Below are positions 1 to 11,000 of a stretch of DNA of 64,000 nucleotides, piece after piece. The stretch covers positions 18,724,217 to 18,788,216 of the forward strand of contig NC_046640.1 in NCBI RefSeq assembly GCF_900324485.2, in the 5' to 3' direction. Source of the stretch: Mastacembelus armatus (lineage: Eukaryota; Chordata; Actinopteri; Synbranchiformes; Mastacembelidae). The translations under genes and the position numbers were made by a program. The first letter of the stretch is position 1. Each line of letters begins with the position of its first letter. Below the pieces are notes generated by a model, which saw only the letters and a list, made by a program, of their open reading frames with translations, did not search any database and was not told where the DNA came from.

Positions 1-143
1 ATATCAATATTTAATTGTCAGGTTGTCATGGAATTTACCAGGAACTTACCTGCTTAGCTTGTCCTTTCCTTGTCCCTTTTTTAACACTTATTGAACTATA
101 TTATGCCATGTATGGTATGATCTGATATTGTGTTGTCACACAG

Positions 144-528
144 GCCAGCCATCTATTGAGAAATGCAAAAAAGTCAGAATGAAGAGAGAGGAGGCTCAGG
201 AACTAGCAGCTCTTGACGTCAGCAACATCATTTCCACACAAGGTAACTATGTGTCTCTATTAGGTTGTAGCACCTATTCCTATTTTCCATTAGTATGTAC
301 CAGAGTAAAGTTTCATAACGATAATAAATACCTCTTTCAGGTCGTCCTAAACGCAGAGGAACCTCAGCATGGCAAGAACGAGATGACCCTCCCCCCTCTA
401 CATATCAACGCACACTGAACTCTGGTTCTGATAGCGATCAGGAAAACAATACACAAAGAGGGTGTGGAAGAGCAACCAAGTGGGCCAACCTACAGGGAAT
501 CATCAGTGATGATGCTGACAGTGACTGA
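144..528 (+). CDS. 3' end of an unidentified gene (last two coding exons)
   Basis: Two exons, 144-242 and 341-528, join in frame (acceptor ending cacag, donor gtaact, acceptor ctttcag) and end at TGA 526-528. They give about 95 residues. The first exon is rich in charged residues (KCKKVRMKREEAQELAALDV). The second begins GRPKRRGTSAWQ, a basic AT-hook-like GRPKRR stretch, and continues into an acidic Ser/Asp-rich tail ending ISDDADSD. That composition suits the disordered C terminus of a nuclear, perhaps chromatin or replication, protein. I do not recognise the family, and the rest lies left of the window. The incoming phase needs one base from an upstream exon, so this is not a complete small gene. 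Confidence 0.7.
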
Positions 529-1417
529 GAGGGACTCCTCTTGCATTCTTGGATATGGACAGTTTTAGTTCTTTGTACAAGCTGGGTCTTTGCTAATCAT
601 TTTGATATTAAGGATACAGATACTGGGTTTTTCTAGTACTCTTTACAAAAACAGTTATCTGGATTGTATTATTTATAAAATTATTATATATTGTAAATGG
701 ATGGGTTTCAAATTGGGCTTTTTTTTTTCAAAAGAATTACAATGGAAAGTTATGATAATTTAATGTTTTCATGTACATACATGTTCTATTTCAAATTAAA
801 GCATTGTGTTCATAAACAACAGTTTTATTTTAATCATGAAACAAAAACATGAGTTGCTTTGATCTGTCTAAATACATTTCTAAATAGATCAAATGTACAG
901 GAAGTTGATTACCAGGATTAGATAGCATAGCGATAAGCTAATACCCATAAAATTGTAAGAAAGTGAATAGTAAAAATTCATTGTAATCTAATAATTAGTT
1001 CCAATGAATATGTCTTGTCAATGTCACATTTCCGGAACTCATGTGAATAAGCTCGCGGATATACGGACTATTTCGCAGATGGACTGGTCCCACGGTGTAA
1101 TGTGTCCGCCCGTGCTCAACCAGGTCAGTGAGATAATTATTTATTATCCGAATAAAAGTACGATTGTTAGGTTTTGTCTGTAGCAACATAGCGGCATGTT
1201 TAAATAGATGTGATCATCAAACTGCTGAGCCACAGTCTGTCTGTCACAGAGCGACTCGGTTAGTAAACTGACATTACATATCAGACCCGAAGCTAGATGC
1301 CAAACCAGTAAGCCCGATCTTCCTAAATGAACAATGTGTGGCAGACATGTTGTATGGGATTGCATTATATAATATATGTATAGCTAACTACTATGCTACT
1401 ATACGTTTTAACCAGGA
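529..1417 (+). other. 3' UTR of the first gene, then upstream region of antkmt
   Basis: After the stop at 528 the sequence is AT-rich, with an ATTAAA polyadenylation signal at 795-800. From about 1020 to 1330 it becomes less AT-rich, with several CpG dinucleotides; this is probably the antkmt promoter and 5' UTR. The bases before the antkmt ATG read ttttaaccag/ga, so the coding exon may start at a splice acceptor, preceded by a noncoding exon. I see no other gene. Confidence 0.5.
795..800 (+). terminator. polyadenylation signal ATTAAA
   Basis: ATTAAA lies about 270 bp after the stop codon of the first gene, in an AT-rich 3' UTR. It is the best visible poly(A) signal for that gene. Confidence 0.5.
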
Positions 1418-3162
1418 ATGGATGACGACACAACAGATGAGGTCTTTGCTGAGCTCAAGGCCAGGCCTCTTGGTGGCTGGGGTGTTGCTCAGATAGCAGC
1501 TGGCACTGGGCTTGCTGTATATGCAATGTGGGTGGGAATCCTTCAGCCAGGTTTCCGCAGAGTCCCTTTGAGGCTACAGGTAAGGCCTATATCTTCATAA
1601 CATGTCGAATAACGATTAATGCAACTTCGTTTCTGCTAAATGCACCACTTGAAAGGGTTGAGATATATATTTTGTTTTATTAGAAGCTTTTTAAAATTTC
1701 TTCAAGGTGCCCTACATTCCTGCCAGCAAAGCTCAAGTAGATAATGTAATGACATTGTTGAGATGTCGAAAGGGGGGCATTGTGGATTTGGGATCTGGTG
1801 ATGGCCGCATTGTAAGTACAAGCAAGATATTTTGAAACCTTTGACTTGCACTGATTAGCAATAGGTTTTAACTGTAGTTGTTTTTGTTCCTTGAGGTCTT
1901 AGAAGCCAGTCGGCAGGGTTTTATTCCTGCTGTAGGTTATGAGCTCAACCCGTGGCTCGTTCGCCTGGCCCGTTTTCATGCATGGAGAGCAGGCCAGCAT
2001 GGTAAAGTGTCGTATCGACGAGAAGATCTCTGGAAGGTTTGATATTTGTCACTTGTTTTATACCATTAATAACACTATTGTGTAAATTTTGAGTTTACAC
2101 CAACAACCTATAAATGACATTTTATACTAGTATCTGCAGCAATATATTACTGCAACAACGTGGTTGTTTGAATGGAAATTTTATTTCTCCAGAAGGAAAA
2201 GATAACAAATAACACAATCAAACATCCTAACAACATCCTAACAACATCATAACAACGGTTTTCTTATTAGCAAAGATGATTTCAATATCTCCACACATAA
2301 TACACATAGTCAGTGTTCCTGAAGATTTCACAGCTTATTTCAGATCCTTTCAGGCAGTATATACTAGTAGTCATAGTCAGAGGAAGTTACTGTAAGTTTT
2401 CTAACACTGATTCCATTGTATTTTTCTTATTTGAAGGTGAATTGCTAACAAAGTTATTGTCCTATTTCTGTCCTGCATTGTATCTCATCACAGGTTGACT
2501 TGACAGAATGCAAGAATGTCACAGTATTTTTGGCTCCCAGTGTGGTGAGTAACACAATGAACAGATATCCAAAGTACAGATCATCTCCATGTAGCATATA
2601 GCCAAGCAAATGTGGTAGTAAAGCAATATTAATAAATGAGATCATCATGTGATGAGGTGGGATGGGTCACCTGCAGGAACTTAATGGTGAACATAGAGAC
2701 TAAATGTTCTTCCCCTCAGAATTTATATTAATGTAAAAATAGTTTAAATACATTGGTAAATTGGAATACTGTTTAAGCCAGATGACTACAATTTGTTATA
2801 AACAACCTGAGCTAGACTATAGATACCAGCAAAAAATCTCTCAGCATATTGTCAAGGTACAATTAAAAATTGTACATTTTTGTGAAAGTGTTGTATAAGT
2901 TCTAACTATGCTCTTGTGTTTCTAGCTTTCATTATTGCAGGAGAAGTTGCAGGCTGAGCTTCCTGATGATGCCTTGGTGGTAGCTGGACGTTTTCCCTTC
3001 CCTAACTGGGAACCCTTCAGAACTGAGGGTCAGGGTGTGGACAGGGCCTGGGCATATAGCATGCAAGCACAAAGACAGCACATGTCCAAGATAAATGTCA
3101 AGCACACAGTCATGAACCTTGACCTTGACAAGGAATTAACCAAGGAGAAAGGATATACTTGA
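1418..3162 (+). CDS. antkmt: Adenine nucleotide translocase lysine methyltransferase (FAM173A)
   Basis: Five exons (1418-1579, 1707-1811, 1896-2036, 2494-2544, 2926-3162) join in frame to 231 residues, close to the roughly 235 of human ANTKMT. Known role: a mitochondrial inner-membrane seven-beta-strand methyltransferase that methylates a lysine of the ADP/ATP carriers. Visible: a hydrophobic anchor at about residues 20-43 ([20 protein letters not shown]), then [23 protein letters not shown]-binding motif [11 protein letters not shown] sits at about 80-89, with the post-motif [21 protein letters not shown]. The C-terminal half has [17 protein letters not shown] and [10 protein letters not shown]. 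All introns have GT-AG ends. The paralogue ATPSCKMT (FAM173B) is the alternative, but the VPLRLQVPY and RFPFPNW segments match ANTKMT better. The start is the first ATG in the open frame. Confidence 0.93.
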
Positions 3163-4157
3163 AGATGCCTCAGTGTCTCTTGTCTTGGTCCTGCCTTCAA
3201 AGGTAACATAGAAATAAATATCAAAAACCCTGCTTATATAATATAAATATCCTTCACTGGAATATTGATAACACTGTACCCAACTTGAATGTCGATTATA
3301 TAATAAAGACTAATTCTTTTTGACTACATCAACAATATGATTTTTATGGTAAGTACAGTGGCTAACAAAAATCTAGATTTGTGTTTACACAAAAGTGCTC
3401 ATTTTGATGTTTTGATCAAATTCTTTGCTTACCAACACCAAGCAACCTTTTAACCAGACATTCCTGGGCAACAGTCCCTGTTGACATTAAAGGAAAACTA
3501 CACTTTTGCCTGTAGAACACTGTAGAGTTTTGGGATTTACCTGCCTGGGGGAGCAAACATAAGTATATCATCTGCAGCTGATATGAAACAGTATATTTAG
3601 TGTTTCTTATAGTGCCCTACATATAATTAGACTTCTTAAGCTGAATATTTGGATTCCATGGTGCAGCCCACTTTGTACAGGTAGGAAAGACTAAACATTT
3701 AAATGCTAAGTGGATGATGGTCAAAGGCTCTTACTTCTTGGGAAATATACTTGTAGCAGCAAGTGTGGAATGTGGCTCTGTGGGCACTGGATGTCAAAGG
3801 TGACCGGATTCCCCCGCATAAACCTGATTGGATCCTTAGTGTATACATGGTACGTACAGTAACACTGGTATTGCTGTGTATAGTACATTCAGTATATAGT
3901 ATACATATTATACAAGTACGGAAGCATGTAGTAGGCAGCCACAATTATTGTCCATACACATAATTTAAACAAAATTCTTATTAACTTTGTGATCCAACAG
4001 AAGATAAAACGTAATGGTCTTTGCATAGAAGTAACAGCATTGAACTAGATATTACACAGGAGAAAACCACATGAAAATACATTAAACATTCATTAGAAAT
4101 GAAAGCAGTGAAGTATTGCAGATCCAACGAGGTCAAAACAGCTGTCATGTTTTAAAA

Positions 4158-4180
4158 TATATATATATATATATATATGT
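4158..4180. repeat. (AT)n microsatellite
   Basis: Simple AT repeat between antkmt and xpo6. A similar one lies at about 8459-8482 in an xpo6 intron. Confidence 0.9.
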
Positions 4181-4984
4181 AACACGCAGATTATTTTTGA
4201 GCAACTAATTTTTCATTTATAATTCACCCACAATAATTTATTTGTATGCTCACTACGTAATATGTGTCACAGTTAGAAAGCTCGTCCTGGTATTACAGTG
4301 ACTGCTATAATACATTCAAAGCAGCGGGTTGGTTGATTTCTGCAGCAGAAGAGGAAGTTGCATAGCAAACCCTGTAACCAGCAAGCTAGCTATGTTTTTT
4401 TGAGCCGCCCTATTCGTTGCAAATGAGAGTAACAGGAACAAGCGCGCATAGTATTACATATTTAGTGTTATTACAAATTTGTGAAATACATAACTAAGAC
4501 GTGCATGTAAAGCTGCTTAATAATTACAGGCTGTACCGCTAAAGGCAAGTTGTCGTGAACGTTTGACAGCTAGCTGAAGAAAATTAGCTTCATTCTTCTA
4601 GAAAAGCTAACGACTTAGCCATCCGCTGCAGCGTTAGCAGCTGGGTGACTGGGCTTTGAAACGCTTATCGCAAAGCTTATTGACGCTAAATATTCCTGCA
4701 ACCAGTGTTAGATGTTCCCGGAAAACAAGATACCTGTGTTTTTAACTTAACGGTAAATGGATCTAACGTTACACGGACATGCAGCTAACTCACCAATCCG
4801 AGATAGCTGATTCGATCTTAAACTTATATATCTGGTAAGGGTAAACGATAGCGTGTTTTATTGGAGCAACGCAAAATCAACTTTGAGTGTAATCTTGTTA
4901 CTTTAAGTGCGCACAGTATCGACCTAAGTAGGCGAGCAGAGCATGATGAAGCCCATCTGCGGTTACGTTAGCCAGCAACAGCCT

Positions 4985-4998
4985 AGCTAACGTTAGCT
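4985..4998. promoter_or_regulatory. 14-bp palindrome AGCTAACGTTAGCT upstream of xpo6
   Basis: A perfect palindrome with core TAACGTTA lies about 100 bp before the xpo6 start codon. Related copies occur at 4763-4770 (TAACGTTA) and 4962-4971 (TTACGTTAGC). A further copy lies at 53507-53516, in the ras 5' region. Its clustering at likely promoters suggests a bound element, but no factor can be named from sequence. Confidence 0.35.
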
Positions 4999-5096
4999 AC
5001 AGAATTGGCTAAGTAGCTAAGTAGCTAATGTTTTCTTATTCCCTCGACTTAATCCGAGACTAAGTGAAGTGAAGAAAGCACCTGAGCCAGCCAAAC

Positions 5097-8000
5097 ATGG
5101 TAAGTATAATTTAAGGTGTGTTATTTACAAAGCTGTCCATGTTGTCTACCTGTCTTATTTGCTAATGCGGTGCATACTGCTCTGGGTTCGTTTGTTTGAC
5201 CCAAAGTCATTTTACGTTGCATCTTTTTTTAACTAGTTAGACGTACATATTGCTAACGCGGCATGCTAATGTGACCTTTCTGTATGCTCAGTCATATAAC
5301 GGTTTGTGAAAAACTAGGGTTTCACAGGATGTTACAGCTCGTTATGCCATTTCACGGAACAGGACGCCCATCTTGCAAAACCGAATATTTGTTGTGAGTA
5401 GTGTTAAGTCACGGCAAGTTGTGGCTTATTTGAGGAATTCAGACCCACCTGCCACAGGAACTGCTCTTTAAAATCTTAATTTGCTGTCTTGTTGACTTGT
5501 TTTTGCTAGGCAGGGCCCCACTTCCTTCATCTTGTAAAAGCATGGCGGCTAAAGTGTTACAGCACAATTGATTTGCTTTAATACAGTTTGATTTTTATTA
5601 TGGCCCAACCTGTATTTCTCATGCAGTCTTCAAAGTGAAAGTGAGGAAGTCAAAGTGCATTTGTGAACTGTAGCATTTCCATGAGACTTTGCCATAATAC
5701 ACAAACCAGTGACCAACTCTCTGTGTAGGCATGAATAAGTCAGGATAGATTTTTGACTCACACAGGCCGTAGGCACGATGGTACATGCATCCACAAGCAC
5801 TAAACCTACTAAAGGTCTTATCTGTGAATCAGTGTGTGGGGTGACATACATACATACATACAGGCATTCTTCGTTAACAAGTGGGTGGAATAAAACTTGG
5901 CATAATAAATGCTTGTCTATGAAAGTAAGATATTAGAATTTCAATGCCTTTCCGTCTTCATTGTAAGGATGGGTTTCTTGTTTGTGAACATATATGGAAA
6001 GGGTTATTACTGTTCTGCAATTGAGCATCTAATGTGCATCAATATTATATGTCATGCAGTATAAATTCACAGCAGACATGAATTTTATGTCAAATGAACA
6101 GATGCTGGTGTATCTTATTTTTGCCACACTAATGGATCAGTGTTAAGTGCAAAAGGACACATTGTCAGAACGTGTAGATGTAGGTTTTGTGGTTGATTTA
6201 ACCTTTTACTCTACACTAGGCTTCAGAGGAGGCATCGCTGCGTGCGCTGGAGAATCTTATGACAGAGTTCTTTCACAGCTGCACGACCAATGAGCGAAAG
6301 AGAGAAATAGGTAAGTCTTGCCTCCCTATGCATTAGAGATTAAAATGTGACATTAAGTCTCAAGAATCCATGTTTTACAGTCTTATTCACTGGGGTCAGT
6401 TAATTACATTGACTTCAAATTTGAAGGTATGTTTTAATCAAAATGAAAATGATCACTGTGGGTCTTGCTTTTTTATTAATTTTTTTTTTTTTAAGATAAT
6501 GCTTTTGTAGTCTTTTAATAAGGATTTTTTTAGATTCTAATGTTTTTTTTCCCCAATGTGGTATTTTCTCAACATTGTAACAGTCGGCACATTGCTGTCT
6601 TAGTAAATCTGGATCACCAAATACAATGTAGGTCTCAATGTCACTGTAGAGTATTTAATGTGACCTGAATTTATTTGATTTCAATGAAAAATATTTTTGT
6701 GCTGCTTTTTTTTTTTTATACACTTCCTGTGTTGTGACGCATTACTTTGAGTCTAGGAAAGTGAAGTAAAATACTGTCAGTGATCATGCTTACTTCCTTA
6801 TTTCTGCAGAAGAGCTGTTGAATAACTTCGCACAGCAGACTGGAGCATGGAGGCACTGCTTGTTCTTCCTTTCCAATACTCGGAATGAGTATGTAATGAT
6901 GTACAGTCTCACAGTGTTTGAAGTAAGTTACAGAGCTGAAAGATGCATATTTTCAGAATAAAGTACAAGCCAGTGTCGTCTTAACTTTTTTTATGACATA
7001 AAATAGCACAGTGCATAGAGTTAAGTATTTTTTTATAGGAACCAATTCCATTCTTTTTCCCTGTTTAATTATGCAAAACAAGTTAGCTAACTGTATAAGG
7101 GGATAAAAGGCAGATTATCCTGTGAACCGTGATGACATACTTTCGCTTTCTTAATTGATATCTGAGATCAGTAATTCAAATTTAGGTGGTGTCAATTGCA
7201 GTGTTTCATTTGTATTGGAATATGTTTTATGAAAAATGTTTTTCACGATATTGTAAAACCATTTTTGTTGAATGAATTAAAGGAATTACTGTTTACTGAA
7301 ATTATGGAGAACTATTCCAAAATATCTTCTTTAGCTAAAGCTTTGACATCTAATTTTCCCCTTAACTTTCAGAACCTGGTGAACAAGATGTGGATCGGTG
7401 TTGCTTCCCAAGACAAGATGGAAATCCGTAGCTGTCTCCCCAAACTCCTGCTTGCTCAGCACAAGTCAGTGCCCTACTTCATTCGTAACAAGCTCTGTAA
7501 AGTCATTGTGGACATTGGTCGCCAGGACTGGCCAATGTTCTACCATGATTTCTTCACAAATACCCTTCAGGTAAGACGTACTGTCATTTCTACTGTTAAA
7601 ACATTTTGTTTCTGTTTAAATCAATAAATCACCAGTAACTGGGTGATGGTGGTTGTCTTCCTAAATGCAACTAAAATTGACCGAGACAAAACAATCACAG
7701 TAAAACAAGACTACAAAACCATATTTTCTGTTAACAGTACACACATGTTCTCAGATATCGTGACATTCTCCTAACAAGTTTGTGTATTACTTTAGCTATG
7801 ATGTGTCAGATTTATTTAAACTGCATTTCAGGTTTACATATATTTATATTTCTGCTAATTTTACTGGTTTAGTGCTTGCAAACAACAAAAAGCTTTCCGA
7901 ATATCACAATGATGTGGCTAGACAAGACCTACAAGAAAAATCTTAATTTAACTCTTAATCTTAAGAAATTGTGTTGTTGTTAGTTGGATGGACTAAACCA

Positions 8001-11000
8001 TTGCTTCAGAGCACAGTATTAGTATTTAAAATGCAAGGATTAAAAGCTATTAGTCTACAGTGGATTTTATAAAATGATTCCATTCCCCATTTGCATGCTC
8101 CTCTTCTTTCAGCACAGGGAACTGGTCTAAAAGTAAAAATTAGGTAAAAACTAGTTGGATGTGTCTAATGTCTGTATAGATACCACATGATTATGAGAAG
8201 AAAAGTAATGGATCAAATAAGATGCAAGGTTCCACATAGGAAACATCAGGATTCTGCCACAGCCACACTCATGTATTTATATGACCTCTATGAGAGTTAA
8301 TATCTCATTTCATGGAAGTTTATTAATAGTGTTAGATGTTAGCAGACGCTGCCTTTGTTTTAGACAGGATGTCCGACCTCTACCAGAAACTCTGAACTGT
8401 CAACCAACCCTCATAATAGAGTATAGTATAAATTACAGGTTCTGTTAACAGCAAAGGACTATATATATATATATATATATATAAGGGGCAAATTCTTTTT
8501 CTTCATTGATGGAGCTGTGTCTCTTAATCTGTTGTAAACTGCAGTTAATCCAGTCTCCAGCTTTGGCTCAGTTGGGGTTAGTAATGTTGAAAACCACGTC
8601 AGAAGAACTTGCATGTCCTCGAGAAGACCTGAGCGTAGCCAGGAAAGATGAGCTGCGCAAACTGCTGCTGGAGCAGGTACCAACCGTACTTGGACTGCTG
8701 ACAGGTGAGAACGACCCCTAATATTTTGAGCACCTTGATTTCCTAATATAATAAGTTATCCAATGTGGTAATGCTGGTAGGCTGATTTGTGGCAACCTAT
8801 CTTCATTTGGGAGCAGAAGAGCAGGTAGCAGACTAGATCCATCAGAAATTTGTGTTCTTACTGTTTACTCCATGGCACTGTGCAGTTATGGTGTGGAACT
8901 GATTTATATAACCATTAATTATCTAGCAGCTGATGAGGTTTAAATCAGATTTTTAACATTCAGTCGCCCTGTATTTCTTGTGGCCAAAAAAAAAACCAAA
9001 CTGGCACAGAAAATCTGCCTAAAATTAGTCCGGCTGTCAGTCAGAGCAAATGTTTGGTGCAAATCCTTCCCTTTATGTAGCTTATTGGGTTCTTGCCACT
9101 GTAGGTATCCTGGAGACCTACTGGGACAAGCACAGTGTAATAGCTTCCACCCCACCTCCCTCACCCACCTCAGGGGAAAGTGGTAAGTGAATCATCCTGT
9201 ATATAGTAGCATGGAGTTGATAGTAAAATGGTTATCATGGAGTAGTAGTTGCTTGTATGTATTATTTAACGTGACTGCAGCAAGCACTTAGCTAAATATT
9301 TTTGTTGTCATGATTTAACCAGACCATTTTCTGTGTCTTTCATCTATCAGTGGAATTGCTGGGCAGTTTGTTTCAGGGCAGCCAGTACTCAAAACTACTT
9401 TGCCAACCCATGGCCGCATTGGACAATGAGAGTCAGCAGCTCTGCTGTCTGGTTTTGGAGTGTTTGGCTCACTTGTTTAGCTGGATCCCTCTGTCTACAA
9501 GCATCACTCCTACCCTGCTGGCATCCATTTTCCATTTTGCACGTTTTGGTTGTGATCTACGGACAAAGCACAAGGCAGGATCTTTTATCTCCTCAAACTC
9601 CTCCTCTTCCAATGGGCAGCTTAATACTGGGACAATGCCACCAGTATTGAATGGAGAAGGACGAAATGGACAGCAGAGCGAGGGCAGTAAGGTGGACCGT
9701 GCCCGGCTTGGTGTTCTTGCCATGACTTGTGTCAATGAACTGGTGTCGAAGAACTGTGTGCCCATGGACTTTGAGGAGTACCTGCTTCGTATGTTCCAGC
9801 AAACCTTCTTTCTTCTGCAGAGGCTGACACGTGAGAATAACGCTCATACAATCAAGAGCCGTCTACAGGAACTTGATGAGAGGTGGGGCTCTGTCAGTTC
9901 ATTAATACTATTTATGTATTGGAAGTGTTTACAGACTAGAGACTAGTGTATTTTAAATTAACAAATTCAGCATGTAGTGTGTATCTAGTCATATTTACTT
10001 TTGTTACACTCAAGTCTAATTTGCTTTTAGAATTTGCATTGTGCCGTTTCTTAGTAATACATCTATCAAAACGGTCTTTGTTTTCATCACTACTTCTCTC
10101 TACACTGGTTGCATACACATGTACTGAAGCTCTGATATGTGTGTGTCATTCTGAACCATTTTATATAACTACTTTCTGCCTGTGAATGTAACTTAATAGG
10201 GACTGTGCCTATTTTCTTTTCAGCCACTACTTTTGAGTGCTCCAGAAACAAACGATAAACCACTCCTTAACACTCTTTTCCTTTCTTATCTTGTTCTGTT
10301 TCAAAACTATGACATGAACTGCAATGCCTGATTGTACCCAACTGTACAAAAGGCAGCCTCCAAAGCCAGCGGTAACTGACCAATGAGTGAATTTGGAAAC
10401 TCAGTAGAATGCTTTGTTTACTGCTAATGTCACACAAAGCACTAATGTTAGACAAAGCTTGAATTGCCTCTAAAATCAAATGTTTAGGGCGATACATAGT
10501 GGAAGAAGTAGTAATACTCACACACCATGTCATAACATTGTGTGTGTACTTTGACTTGGTTTTTGAAATAATATTGGTGACCAACATAGATTACTGTAAG
10601 GTGTTTTTCGTGGAATTCATTATTTTGTGTTAATGGTTGTGTCTTTTGACTTACAGTTACCTGGAAAAGTTCACAGACTTTCTGCGCCTGTTTGTCAGTG
10701 TTCACTTGAGGCGAATTGAAGCTAGTCCTCAGTTTCCAATTGTAGAGTTTCTTGCACTGCTTTTCAAGTACACCTTCAACCAGGTAATGATAATGTTGTG
10801 ATTAGGTTGTTTATGCAGTCCACCAAACTGTGTTAAATTCTACTGCTTTTCTGCAAACTTGCTTTCTTGCTTTACTGTTTTTCAGCCTACCCATGAAGGC
10901 TATTTTGCCTGTTTGGATATTTGGAGTGTGTTTTTGGATTTTCTAACAACCAAAATCAAAAGCCGACTAGCAGACAGAGAAAGTGTTCTAAACAGGTATG

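Larger units (their letters stand above)
3163..5096 (+). other. antkmt 3' UTR, intergenic sequence and xpo6 promoter/5' UTR
   Basis: AATAAA signals at 3213-3218 and 3302-3307 probably end antkmt. About 3.4-4.3 kb is AT-rich and contains an (AT)n run near 4158-4180. From about 4300 to 5096 the sequence is more CpG-rich. It carries repeated TAACGTTA/GTTAGC motifs, including a 14-bp palindrome at 4985-4998, and is probably the promoter and 5' UTR of xpo6. An orphan exon-like open stretch at 3760-3849 is described under findings. Confidence 0.55.

Noticed and set aside
8459-8721. Minus-strand open frame opposite xpo6 exon 5
   Set aside because: It is the shadow of the xpo6 exon plus an AT microsatellite.
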